A DNA stretch of 36,723 bases, from NCBI GenBank assembly GCA_025965315.1, contig JAOPXD010000113.1, positions 1 to 36,723 on the forward strand. Direction: 5' to 3'. A model generated the notes under the pieces. That model saw only the letters and a list, made by a program, of their open reading frames with translations, had not been told where the DNA came from and did no database searches. Origin of the DNA: Marmoricola sp. (GTDB lineage Bacteria; Actinomycetota; Actinomycetes; Propionibacteriales; Nocardioidaceae). Made by a program: the position numbers and the translations under genes. Below, in pieces: positions 16,358 to 25,095 of the stretch. Each line of letters begins with the position of its first letter. Position 1 is the first letter of the stretch.

Positions 16358-17953
16358 TCACTCGCTGTAGGGAACGGTCGTCACCGCATAGATCAGGTTG
16401 TGGTCGCTCGGGTACGGGTCCGGCCAACCAGCGGTGACCATGGCCGGGAAGGTCCGGTTCGCGACGTTCTCGTACTTCGCCACGCCGGTGAAGCCGAGCA
16501 GCATCAGGTGGTCCGACCGCACCCCTACGCCGTACGCGACGTTCGGGGTCTGGACCTTGTGGGTCCCCGAGGTCGCGTACTGGGTCCCCACCTTCTGCAC
16601 GGCCGCCATCGCGTCGTAGTAGCCGGCGCGAACGAACCGGACCGGCGACTCGATGTGGCCCGGCTCCTCGGCGAACCGGTTGCTCTGGGTCGTGTCCTCG
16701 CGCAGGTACCGGTAGTCACCGGCCGCGACCACGGGCGCCACCGGTGCCGTGTCGACTGCGGTGATCTGATCCATCAGGTAGGAGCCGGCCGCACCGTTGT
16801 CCGACTTCTGCTGGGCGATCGTGCCGGTGGTCGAGTCGATGTGGACCGAGACCACAAAGATGTCCTGGCTGTTCGCGGTTGCGCCGGCATCCACCCGGTG
16901 CAGCCGGACCCACGGAGTCGTGGCCGGGATCCCGGCTGGCGGAGTCGCGAAGATGCCGTGCGCGACGTCCTGGTAGACCCCGGTGCGCCAGATGATCTGG
17001 CCGGATCCGGACCCGTACGACGTCCAGTCCGAGTTCGTGAGGCTGTTCAGGGCGCTGGCCAGTGCGGTTCCGGTCCCGTTGTTCGCCTCCTGCAGGGTGA
17101 CGACCTGCAGCCCGAGGCCGCTCGCATCGGCAGTGTCGATGTTCTTGGCCAGCGCGGCGACCCTTGCTTGACGCTTGGTCGGGTCCGGATCGTTCGTCGT
17201 CCCGGGGAAGTGCTCGACGTTGTAGCTACCGACCGCCAGGGGGTCTCCGGTCGTGCCCGGGTTGCCTGCCGCCGGGAAGAACGGTTTGGGGCCGGCCGAC
17301 TGCACGCTGGTGGTCGAGCAGGCGCGGTTGGCCTGGATCCGGGCATAGACAGGATTGGCGTACGCCGTACCCATCTGCTGGTCCCCCGGGCCGTACTCGG
17401 CCGGTGTCGGCAGGTTCAGGGTCGCCGAGGTCGTCGTCGCGCTGACCGTCTGGCTCTTGATCGGGGACAGGCTCGAAGGAGCTGCGTACCAGTGGATCGT
17501 GTAGCTGGCCGCGTTGGTGACCGCAGGCCAGGTGAGCTCGACCGCGTTCGGCTTGCCCACGGAGTTCATCGTCGGGACGCCGGGCTTGCCGATCTTGAAC
17601 TTCAGCGACTTCGCCGTGGACCAGGGCCCGTACTTCCCGCTCTTCTTCGCACGAACCTGGCCGTAGGTCGTCGTGCACCGGTTCTCGACCGGCGACGTGG
17701 CGCTGGTCCCGGTGACGGCGTACTTCTTGGCCGACTTGAGCTTGGACGTGGAACTGGCCCAGCGCACCTGGTACGTCGCGCCGCTGACCTTCTTCCACTT
17801 GAGCTTCAGCGTCGAGCCGGCGAAGTACTGACCGTTGCTCGCCAGCCCGCTGACCTTGGGCACGCCGGACGCTTGTGCAGACGAGGCCGAGAGTCCGACG
17901 GCGATGAGTGCGCCGACCAGCGTGACGATGATCAGGCGGGAACGAGAGAGCAA
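16358..17953 (-). CDS. Secreted endonuclease/exonuclease/phosphatase-fold protein, copy 2
   Basis: This 531-residue paralogue of the downstream gene has the same architecture: signal peptide (1 to about 29, ending AQASG), two fibronectin-III-like modules (YQVRWASST again; Lys-rich), and an EEP domain. Motifs are GSYNVEHFPG, TLQEAN, SVHID, RSDHLMLL and PSDHNLIYA. GDYR stands where GDxN is expected, the same Asn loss as copy 1. I chose TTG 17953 because it directly precedes the signal peptide and has GGAAGG nine bases upstream. The open frame continues upstream without signal-like sequence. The strings SYNVE, QEAN and VRAGYYDAMAA show clear common ancestry with copy 1. Confidence 0.84.
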   Translation of the reverse strand: MLSRSRLIIVTLVGALIAVGLSASSAQASGVPKVSGLASNGQYFAGSTLKLKWKKVSGATYQVRWASSTSKLKSAKKYAVTGTSATSPVENRCTTTYGQVRAKKSGKYGPWSTAKSLKFKIGKPGVPTMNSVGKPNAVELTWPAVTNAASYTIHWYAAPSSLSPIKSQTVSATTTSATLNLPTPAEYGPGDQQMGTAYANPVYARIQANRACSTTSVQSAGPKPFFPAAGNPGTTGDPLAVGSYNVEHFPGTTNDPDPTKRQARVAALAKNIDTADASGLGLQVVTLQEANNGTGTALASALNSLTNSDWTSYGSGSGQIIWRTGVYQDVAHGIFATPPAGIPATTPWVRLHRVDAGATANSQDIFVVSVHIDSTTGTIAQQKSDNGAAGSYLMDQITAVDTAPVAPVVAAGDYRYLREDTTQSNRFAEEPGHIESPVRFVRAGYYDAMAAVQKVGTQYATSGTHKVQTPNVAYGVGVRSDHLMLLGFTGVAKYENVANRTFPAMVTAGWPDPYPSDHNLIYAVTTVPYSE

Positions 17954-18033
17954 GACGAAAACCCTTCCTGGGGGGATTGCTTCCAGACTAGGTCGAAACG
18001 GGCGAAGAATCCTTCTTCCGAGCCTGATCAGTA

Positions 18034-18073
18034 CCCGGAACGGCGCGGACGAACAGTTCCGGGCAACTATGTT
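18034..18073 (+). promoter_or_regulatory. Inverted repeat and -10 box upstream of the secreted propeller-like gene
   Basis: CCCGGAAC (18034-18041) and GTTCCGGG (18056-18063) form a perfect inverted repeat with a 14-base spacer. It lies immediately before TATGTT (18068-18073), which ends 7 bases before ATG 18081. The placement over the expected -35 region suggests an operator. No -35 consensus is visible. Confidence 0.4.
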
Positions 18074-18080
18074 TCGCACC

Positions 18081-19622
18081 ATGAAGCGGTCCCTCCCAGC
18101 CGTGCTCGCTCTCGCGACCGTCGCCGTCCTCGCCGCGGTAGTGCCAGCCGCCCTGGCCTCGTCCGCCCTCCCGATCCCCTCTGATCCGCGCGACGCGCTC
18201 CTCAAGCCGTTCACCGGAACGCCTGCAGTGGCCCACCCGCTGCCGTTGCAGAGCATCCCGCAGAACCCGTACATGGCGGCCAACGGCGGCAGCAACATCC
18301 ACGACGACGCCTACCAGTCGGACGCCTACAACCAGCCCGGCCCGCTCGGACGCAACCTCAAGGTCAGGAGCACCGCGTTCGTCCAGGACTGCGGCTCGGT
18401 CACCTTCGACAAGGCAGGCAGGATCGTCACGGTGTGCGTCGGCGTCACCGGCGCCACCCTGCGGCTGATCAATCCGACGACCCTGGCGACGATCGCGTCG
18501 TACACCCTGCCGGCACGCAAGGACGTCACGACGTTCTCGTTCCAGAACTTCTCCGGTGGCGGCTACTTCTACCTCGACAACGCCGACCGGGCGGTGGTCT
18601 CCACGTTCACCGGCCACATCGTCACGATCCAGGACACCGGCTCGGCGCTGAAGAAGGTCCGCGACATCGACGTCAGTGCCGTCACCCAGGGCTCCGGGAT
18701 CCAGTCGGCACTCCCCGACTGGTCGAACCGGCTCTGGTTCGTCACCGTCTCGGGCAAGGTCGGCTTCGTCACCCCCGCCGGCGCCGTGCGCAGTGTCAGC
18801 CTGCCGGCGGGCGAGACCATCGCGAACAGCTTCGCGATGGACGAGTCGGGCGGGGTCTTCATCGTCTCGACGCACGCGTTGTACCGGTTCGACGTCCGTG
18901 CCGGGAAACCGTTCGTCACCTGGCGCCAGCCGTACGACGACGGGACCCGGATCAAGCCCGGCCAGGTCAGCCAGGGCAGCGGCACCACGCCGACGCTGAT
19001 CGGCGATGCCGACTCCCCCGGCGGCGGATCGATCGCGATCACCGACAACGCAGACCCGCGGATGCACGTGCTCGTGTTCCGGCGTGGCAAGGCCGGCCCC
19101 GGTCCCGCGCTCTGCAACCAGCCGATCTTCGGCGCGAACACCGGCTCCGACGAGAACAGCCTGGTCTCGGTCCCGGGTGGCGTGATCGCGGAGAACAATT
19201 ACGGGTACAGCGGACCACTCCCCAAGAAGGTCACGACCAGGACCCCGGACACGGTCCCGGGCGTCGTGAAGGTCGCGGTCGACTACCAGCACGGCGGCTG
19301 CCACGTCGCGTGGGAGAACGACACCGTGCGGCTGCCGTCCGTGGTCTCGAAGGCCGACCTGGCCACCGGACTGCTCTACGGCTACTCGCACCCCAGCGCC
19401 GCCGAGCTGCCCTGGAAGCGCACGCCCCTGCCCGAGCTCGCTGCCCCCGAGTCCTGGTTTTTCACCGCACTGGACCTACGCACCGGCAGGACGGTCTGGT
19501 CGCGACTGGCGGGCAGCAACCTCGGCTTCAACAACAACTACGCCCCGGTGAGCATCGGGCCGGACGGGGCCGCGTACGTCGGCAGCCTGGGCGGCCTGAT
19601 CAGGATCGCGGACTCGGACTGA
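18081..19622 (+). CDS. Secreted beta-propeller-like (quinoprotein-type) hypothetical protein
   Basis: The 513-residue product has a clear signal peptide (MKRSLPAVLALATVAVLAAV region, cleavage near ALASS). Repeated beta-strand blocks follow that resemble PQQ/YVTN-type propeller blades: GRIVTVCVGVTGATLRLINP, GGVFIVSTHALYRFDVRAGK and GAAYVGSLGGLIRIADSD, the last as a closing blade. Four cysteines could pair. No enzymatic motif is evident. ATG 18069 four codons upstream is an alternative start; I prefer 18081 because the -10 box would give a leaderless mRNA starting there. It diverges from the secreted EEP gene. Confidence 0.78.
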   Translation: MKRSLPAVLALATVAVLAAVVPAALASSALPIPSDPRDALLKPFTGTPAVAHPLPLQSIPQNPYMAANGGSNIHDDAYQSDAYNQPGPLGRNLKVRSTAFVQDCGSVTFDKAGRIVTVCVGVTGATLRLINPTTLATIASYTLPARKDVTTFSFQNFSGGGYFYLDNADRAVVSTFTGHIVTIQDTGSALKKVRDIDVSAVTQGSGIQSALPDWSNRLWFVTVSGKVGFVTPAGAVRSVSLPAGETIANSFAMDESGGVFIVSTHALYRFDVRAGKPFVTWRQPYDDGTRIKPGQVSQGSGTTPTLIGDADSPGGGSIAITDNADPRMHVLVFRRGKAGPGPALCNQPIFGANTGSDENSLVSVPGGVIAENNYGYSGPLPKKVTTRTPDTVPGVVKVAVDYQHGGCHVAWENDTVRLPSVVSKADLATGLLYGYSHPSAAELPWKRTPLPELAAPESWFFTALDLRTGRTVWSRLAGSNLGFNNNYAPVSIGPDGAAYVGSLGGLIRIADSD

Positions 19623-19692
19623 CACCTCGCGGCCACGCAAATCAGCCGCAGCACTACTGTTGGGTTGATCGTCGCGCGCAGGAGGAGGGCCG

Positions 19693-21774
19693 ATGAGCAG
19701 GAACCTGAGCCTTCGCGTGACCGGCCTGCTGGTGCTGATGTTCGCACTAGGCATCGGCGCGGTAACGACCTCGGCGACGGGCGCGCACATCGGCTTCATG
19801 TGGCCGGTGGGCCTGGCCTCGGGCACCTTGGTGATCGCGCCTCGCCGGTACACGCCGTACCTGGTGCCGCTGATCGCGGTCCTCGCCGCGCTCTCGTACG
19901 TCATCGGCGGGTACCCGGGCGACGTGGCGGTGGGCTACGGGGTCGGGATCGCTCTGGAGGCCGTCGTCGCCCAGAGCGTGCTCACCGTGGGCTGGACCCA
20001 ACGGCTGATCCTGGTCGACATCAACGACCTCGGCAGGTTCGCGCTCGCCTGCCTGCTCGGTTCGCTCTCGGCCGCCTTCATGTTCACCATCGTCGCCTCG
20101 CTGACCGGCTTCGGCGTCCCGTGGCGGGTCGGGGTCGCCGTCCTCGTGACCCACACCGCGGGCGAGGCGATCCTGCTCGGGGTCTTCAAGCAGCAGCTCG
20201 GATCGGGCCAGTCCTACGGGATCACCGAGCGCACCATCGCCTGGACCCTGACCATCTGGGTCACGGTGCTGGCCTTCATCCCGCACGAGTTCCCGAGCAC
20301 GGCGTTCCTGATCATCCCGCTGCTGGGCTGGGTGGCCTTCCGGGCGCCGATGCGCGAGGCCATGTTCCAGCTCGTCACCGTCGGGGTGATCTCGAGCGCC
20401 CTCACCAATGCCGGACACGGGCCGTTCACGGACCCGGTGCTGATCAACCGGCTCGACCCCGAGTTCCAGCTGATGCCGCTGCAAGCCTTCCTGCTGGCCT
20501 GCGCGATGGTGTCGATCCCGTTCTCGATGGCGGTCTCGATGCAGCGGCGCAGTGCGGCCTCGGCGCTGCGTGAACGTGCGCGGAGCGAGCTGCTGGTCCA
20601 GAGCGCGCGCGGCATCGCGATCATCGGAACCGACGACATCGGTCGGATCAACCTGTTCAGCCCCGGCGCCGAGTCGATCCTCGGGTACACCCCGGAGGAG
20701 GTCTTCGGGCAGTCGACGCGGATGTTCCACACCGAGGCCGAGCTCGCCCGGCACGCGCGCGAGCTCCGGGTGGACCCGACGTACGTGTCGGTGGTGCGAG
20801 CCACCGGCGAGCTGCCCCCGGGCACCGCCAGGATCTGGCAGTACGTCCGCAAGGACGGCATCCCGCGCACGCTGTCGACGATCCTCAGCCCGATCACCGA
20901 CGACACCGGGAACTTCCTCGGGTACGTCGCCACCGCCGACGACATCACCGACCGGATCGACGCACAGGTCGCACTGGAGAAGGCGCTGCGGACCGAACGC
21001 CGCGCGGTCCGTCGGCTGACCGAGATCGACCAGGTCAAGGACGCGTTCGTGTCCTCGGTCAGCCACGAGCTGCGGACCCCGATCACCAACATCGTCGGCT
21101 ATCTCGAGCTCCTGATGGACGGCGTCTACGGCTCCCCCAATACCGAGCAGATCGACGCGATGAACCGGATCGACCTGAACAGCCACCGGCTGCTCACCCT
21201 GATCGACGACCTGCTGACGCTCTCGAGCATGGAGAGCATCGACCAGCGGCGCCGCCGCGGTCAGGTCGACCTGGCCGGGGTGGTCACCAAGGCCTCGGAG
21301 ATGGTCCTGCCGAGCCTCACCGGCCGGAGCCTGGTCCTCCAGCTCGACCTGCCCGACGAACGGGTCGCGGTGACCGGCGACGCCGGCGAGCTCGAGCGCC
21401 TGGTGATCAACCTCGCGACCAACGCGGTGAAGTTCACCCCGGACGGTGGCCGGATCGTGCTGCGCCTCCGGGCTGCCGACGGGACCTGCGGACCGACGAT
21501 CGAGGTCGCCGACACCGGGGTCGGTATCCGCGAGGAGGACCGCGCGCTCCTCTTCACCCGGTTCTTCCGTGCCCCCGACGCCCACGAGCGGGGCGTGCCC
21601 GGGAGCGGGCTCGGGCTCTCGATCGCCAAGGCCATCGCCGACGTCCACCGTGGCACGATCAGCGCGATCTCCGAGCCCGGGAAGGGTTCCACCTTCCGGG
21701 TGGAGTTCGCGGGAGGACCGCCCGACATCGATCACGACGGCACCCTGCTCGACGCCGCTACGGACGAGCAGTGA
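19693..21774 (+). CDS. MASE1-type membrane sensor histidine kinase with PAS domain
   Basis: The 693-residue kinase has a membrane-sensing N-terminus with about eight transmembrane helices (1-285, MASE1-like). A PAS domain follows (about 303-425, ending DDITDRIDAQ). HisKA carries SSVSHELRTPITN (His458) and the HATPase domain (about 560-675) has NLATNAVKFT, DTGVGI and GSGLGLSIAKAIADVH. ATG 19693 has GGAGGAGGG upstream, one of the best ribosome sites in the window. TACTGT at 19655 is a possible -10. No response regulator is adjacent; the next gene, overlapping by 4 bp, is a DNA methylase. It is therefore an orphan kinase by position. Confidence 0.93.
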   Translation: MSRNLSLRVTGLLVLMFALGIGAVTTSATGAHIGFMWPVGLASGTLVIAPRRYTPYLVPLIAVLAALSYVIGGYPGDVAVGYGVGIALEAVVAQSVLTVGWTQRLILVDINDLGRFALACLLGSLSAAFMFTIVASLTGFGVPWRVGVAVLVTHTAGEAILLGVFKQQLGSGQSYGITERTIAWTLTIWVTVLAFIPHEFPSTAFLIIPLLGWVAFRAPMREAMFQLVTVGVISSALTNAGHGPFTDPVLINRLDPEFQLMPLQAFLLACAMVSIPFSMAVSMQRRSAASALRERARSELLVQSARGIAIIGTDDIGRINLFSPGAESILGYTPEEVFGQSTRMFHTEAELARHARELRVDPTYVSVVRATGELPPGTARIWQYVRKDGIPRTLSTILSPITDDTGNFLGYVATADDITDRIDAQVALEKALRTERRAVRRLTEIDQVKDAFVSSVSHELRTPITNIVGYLELLMDGVYGSPNTEQIDAMNRIDLNSHRLLTLIDDLLTLSSMESIDQRRRRGQVDLAGVVTKASEMVLPSLTGRSLVLQLDLPDERVAVTGDAGELERLVINLATNAVKFTPDGGRIVLRLRAADGTCGPTIEVADTGVGIREEDRALLFTRFFRAPDAHERGVPGSGLGLSIAKAIADVHRGTISAISEPGKGSTFRVEFAGGPPDIDHDGTLLDAATDEQ

Positions 21775-22853
21775 TCAAGTACCTGGGCTCCAAACGACTG
21801 CTCGTCGGGACCCTGGGAGACATCGCCGAGGCTGTCGGAGCCCGTACGGCGCTGGACCTGTTCACCGGCACGACCCGGGTCGCGCAGGAGCTGAAGAGCC
21901 GCGGGCTGCACGTCACCGCTGCCGACGTCGCGTCGTACTCGGCCGTGTTCAGCGACTGCTACATCGCGACCGACGCGGCAGCGGTCGACCCGGACGAGGT
22001 CCGCGCTGCGCTGGCCGAGCTCGCCGCGCTCCCCGGGGTGCGCGGCTACGTGACCGAGACGTTCTGCGAGCAGTCGCGGTTCTTCCAGCCGCACAACGGG
22101 ATGCGGATCGATGCCATCCGCGATGCCATCGAGGATCGCTACAGCAGCGGCCCGCTGCGTCCGATCCTGCTCACCTCGCTGATCGACGCTGCGGACCGGG
22201 TGGACTCGACCACAGGCCTGCAGATGGCGTACCTGAAGGATTGGGCACCACGGTCGTACGACGACCTCAGCCTGCGGCTGCCAGCGCTCCTGCCCGGGCC
22301 CGGCGCGACCGTCCAGGGCGATGCGCGCGAGATCGCCGGCATGCTCCCCCGGGTCGACCTCGCGTACCTGGATCCGCCGTACAACCAGCACCGGTACTTC
22401 ACGAACTACCACGTGTGGGAGACCCTCGTCCGCTGGGACGCCCCGGAGTTCTACGGGGTGGCGTGCAAGCGGATCGACGCCCGCGAGGCCGAGACGAAGA
22501 GCGTCTTCAACCGCAAGCGCGAGATGCCGATCGCGTTGCGCGACCTGATCGGATCGGTCGACGCCGAGGTCGTGGTCGTCTCCTACAACGACGAGTCCTG
22601 GGTGACGTCGGAGGAGATGACCTCGTGGCTGCGCGAGGCCGGGCACGAGGAGGTCGGCGTGCTCGCCTTCGAGGGCCGTCGCTACGTCGGCGCCCGGATC
22701 GGCATCTTCAACGGCGCCGGCGAGAAGGTCGGCAAGGTGGGCAGGCTCCGCAACAACGAGCTCGTCTTCGTCGCCGGGCCCCGGGAGAAGGTGGCAGCGG
22801 TCCTCGACGGCAGCATCAGCGCGCCGGGATCCGTCGCCAGCCCACGCCGGTGA
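21771..22853 (+). CDS. D12-class (Dam-like) adenine-N6 DNA methyltransferase, orphan
   Basis: The 360-residue protein methylates adenine in DNA with S-adenosylmethionine. Motif order is that of the alpha class: motif X at the N-terminus (IKYLGSKR), motif I DLFTGTTRVAQ, and catalytic motif IV DPPYNQHRYFTNY near 200-212. No restriction endonuclease is nearby. The GTG start overlaps the kinase stop (GTGA), implying translational coupling. The 3' end overlaps an oppositely transcribed gene by 38 bp. An orphan methylase suggests an epigenetic or replication/repair role, but the recognition sequence cannot be read from the protein. Confidence 0.88.
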   Translation: MIKYLGSKRLLVGTLGDIAEAVGARTALDLFTGTTRVAQELKSRGLHVTAADVASYSAVFSDCYIATDAAAVDPDEVRAALAELAALPGVRGYVTETFCEQSRFFQPHNGMRIDAIRDAIEDRYSSGPLRPILLTSLIDAADRVDSTTGLQMAYLKDWAPRSYDDLSLRLPALLPGPGATVQGDAREIAGMLPRVDLAYLDPPYNQHRYFTNYHVWETLVRWDAPEFYGVACKRIDAREAETKSVFNRKREMPIALRDLIGSVDAEVVVVSYNDESWVTSEEMTSWLREAGHEEVGVLAFEGRRYVGARIGIFNGAGEKVGKVGRLRNNELVFVAGPREKVAAVLDGSISAPGSVASPRR

Positions 22854-23511
22854 GGAACGACCTCTGCTCGGCCGGGGTCAGGTTTTGGGTCGACGACGGT
22901 CCGAACAGACCCGCCGAGTAGTTGATCAACCGCCAGCCGCCGGACTCCCAGGCCACGTCGAAGCGATCCCGGTACCAGTCCTGGACCTGCAGAGGTCGGG
23001 AGACGAGATTTGCCGCGACCTCGACGTCGACCCGACGTGGGTCCGGCGACGGGCCAACGGCCTCGGACCGGATCCAGATGTCGAGCCCGGTGTCGTAGTG
23101 ACGCTCGGACCGGATCTGCCGCTGATCCTTGGCGTCGTGGAGCAGGTAGTCACGTACCGACCGCGGCATGCGTGCCGACTCCACCCGGCTGAGTGCACCG
23201 GGCCCGGGGTCCGCGGCTCGGGTGTCGGTGATCAGCTGGGCGACGAGCAGCGCGAACTGCTCGCCACCGGTTCTCGTGTGCGCGTGGTGCGCGACGGCGT
23301 CGATCTGGATCAGGTCAGGTCGTGCGGGGAGCGCCGAGGGAACCGGACCTGTCCCGACGGTGCCGTTGACCGGGACCCACGGCGGATCATCCTGGGTCCT
23401 CGTCGCCCGTGGCGCCGAAGGTCCTGCCGCGTGCCCGTGCACGACGAGGAGCCCACCCGCGACCAGGAGCGCGCATCCGAGGACGGCGGCAACCAGACGG
23501 TGGCGGCTCAT
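22816..23511 (-). CDS. Hypothetical exported protein
   Basis: The 231-residue protein has a signal peptide or anchor (MSRHRLVAAVLGCALLVAGG). A Pro-rich linker (to about 60) and a globular domain ending WRLINYSAGLFGP follow. The pattern of a mixed fold with WYRDRFDVAWESGGWRL resembles small NTF2-like or lipoprotein-type exported proteins, but I cannot assign a family. ATG 23511 overlaps the stop of the SGNH hydrolase gene (ATGA), so it is the second gene of that operon. The last 38 bp are antisense to the methylase 3' end. Confidence 0.78.
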   Translation of the reverse strand: MSRHRLVAAVLGCALLVAGGLLVVHGHAAGPSAPRATRTQDDPPWVPVNGTVGTGPVPSALPARPDLIQIDAVAHHAHTRTGGEQFALLVAQLITDTRAADPGPGALSRVESARMPRSVRDYLLHDAKDQRQIRSERHYDTGLDIWIRSEAVGPSPDPRRVDVEVAANLVSRPLQVQDWYRDRFDVAWESGGWRLINYSAGLFGPSSTQNLTPAEQRSFLTGVGWRRIPAR

Positions 23512-24935
23512 GACGTCCTGACGAGCAGCGCGGTGTTGAACCCGGCCGCGTACGCCAGCTGGCCGTCGTCAGTGGGATGAAAAGTCTTCGGATTGACGAT
23601 TCCGGACACGCCACCGAACTTCAGGCTGCCGGCATGGATCCAGTTGCGTCCGCCATCCGTGCAGGCGTTGTGACCGAGGAAGGCCTGCCGGACCATCAGG
23701 CCGACGCTCCAGATACCGGCGTCGTCCGCGGCTTCGGCGATCACCATGTTCAAGTGGTTCGAGAGCCGGCCCAGCATCTCGCGCTCAGGAGGATTGATCC
23801 TGATGCACAACGGATTCCGGGACTCGCCCTTCGGCTCGAGGACCTGCGGGTAGCCCCCGGCGATGATGTCCGCATACGGGTGCAACGCCCGGATCTCTCG
23901 GTAGAAGGCCGCCAGCAGGGGCCTCGTCGCCGTGATGCGGTCCAGCCAGTCGCTCTCCGAACCGGCGCAGGCCGTCTCGACGCAGCGCCCCAGGACCTTG
24001 GAGAAGCCGACATCGTTTCCGCCCACCGTCACCGTGATCAGCTGGGGTGCTCGCGGGTGCTTCGCGAAGAACCGGTTCATCGGCTTGAACTGGTCCGAGA
24101 CCAGGGGCATCGTGGCTCCGGCGCAGGCGAGAAGCCTGGTCGCACGTTGGTCGCTGGACTCGAGCTGGTAGGCCCAGGCATGCCGGTTCCGGTGGCAGGA
24201 CCCGCCGCTGTCCTGGCCGCTGCCCCCGAGTCCCGCCGAGTAGGAGTCACCGAGGGCGGCGTACAGGCGTCTCGTCGGAATGCCGTGCATCCGGGTGACG
24301 GCGCTGATCGTGGGACGACCCCGCACCTCGCCCCGGACGGGCTGGACCCGGAACTGGTACCGGCGCCCGATCAGGAACGGCTGGAGCGTCCAGGAGTGGT
24401 GCGCGATCGGGGCCGGAAAGGTGCTCCAGGGCTCGCTGGCGTCGGTCATCAACCGGCTGGAGACGAGGTATCCGGTCGCGCCGGCCGACGGCGACCAGGA
24501 GACGGTCGCGACCTTGCCGCCGTAGATCGAGTAGCCGCCGGGACTGACGCGGACGGAACGGACCGCCGGGGGTCGATGCCGATCCGACGACGCCCGCGCC
24601 GGCTGCTCCGGTGGCAGGCGCCAGGCACCCCGGGACCAGGTCATCACGCCACCCACCGGACCGCCGGGACCCCGCGCCTCGAGCATCACGTCGGTCGGCG
24701 CAGCCCGGCTGCCGTCGTACCCGACGACCCGGACCCGGCCGTCACCGGCAGCCGCTGGTTCGTGCGCCCGGAACTCCGAGACGGCGTCAGCGAGACTGCG
24801 GTGCGGGTCGGCGGCGGTCGACGGCTGCGCGGAGACCACCGCACCGCAGGTGCCGGCCACGACGGCCAGTCCGACCACCAGTGTCGTCCGGACTCGTAGG
24901 GTGCGGCGTGCTCGTTCGACGAACCTGACTGTCAC
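23508..24935 (-). CDS. Secreted SGNH/GDSL hydrolase with fibronectin-like module
   Basis: The 475-residue protein has a signal peptide (residues 1 to about 42). It continues with a linker, a fibronectin-III-like domain (about 123-217; VSWSPSAGATGYLVSS) and a C-terminal SGNH hydrolase domain. The catalytic blocks are ALGDSYSAG (nucleophile Ser231), TVGGNDVGF (oxyanion Gly/Asn) and FHPTDDGQ (catalytic Asp/His region). Six cysteines in the domain suggest disulfides, as in Streptomyces secreted lipases of this type. GTG 24935 has GGAGG six bases upstream; the open frame runs 36 codons further without signal-like sequence. It is likely an extracellular esterase or lipase. Confidence 0.9.
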   Translation of the reverse strand: MTVRFVERARRTLRVRTTLVVGLAVVAGTCGAVVSAQPSTAADPHRSLADAVSEFRAHEPAAAGDGRVRVVGYDGSRAAPTDVMLEARGPGGPVGGVMTWSRGAWRLPPEQPARASSDRHRPPAVRSVRVSPGGYSIYGGKVATVSWSPSAGATGYLVSSRLMTDASEPWSTFPAPIAHHSWTLQPFLIGRRYQFRVQPVRGEVRGRPTISAVTRMHGIPTRRLYAALGDSYSAGLGGSGQDSGGSCHRNRHAWAYQLESSDQRATRLLACAGATMPLVSDQFKPMNRFFAKHPRAPQLITVTVGGNDVGFSKVLGRCVETACAGSESDWLDRITATRPLLAAFYREIRALHPYADIIAGGYPQVLEPKGESRNPLCIRINPPEREMLGRLSNHLNMVIAEAADDAGIWSVGLMVRQAFLGHNACTDGGRNWIHAGSLKFGGVSGIVNPKTFHPTDDGQLAYAAGFNTALLVRTS

Positions 24936-24960
24936 AAGGGGCCTCCGGGGCTGCGAAACG

Positions 24961-25054
24961 CCCGGACACCTGCCGGGGCGATGCGCATTGCTACCAGCGC
25001 GAGAGCCGCTGGTCCGAGCCCCGACGTCACTGCCTGTGGACAACCAGGCGTCGG
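24961..25054 (-). other. Structured leader upstream of the SGNH hydrolase operon
   Basis: Within 160 bases upstream of GTG 24935, three hairpins are visible: CCCGG/CCGGG (24961-24965 with 24973-24977), ACCAGCG/CGCTGGT (24993-24999 with 25007-25013), and a two-part stem CCGAC...GCCTG/CAGGC-GTCGG (25021-25025 and 25032-25036 with 25045-25054). I recognise no known riboswitch consensus (cobalamin, TPP, ydaO). This may be a novel leader or chance pairing in GC-rich DNA. Confidence 0.3.
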
Positions 25055-25095
25055 CGTCGACCGTGGAGAGTCAGCACGCCGGGTGAGCGTTCAGC

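Noticed and set aside
19747-21735. 662-residue open frame antisense to the MASE1 kinase
   Set aside because: Shadow frame; the kinase on the plus strand has complete domains.
24936-25095. Known riboswitch (cobalamin, TPP, ydaO)
   Set aside because: None of their conserved core sequences is present.
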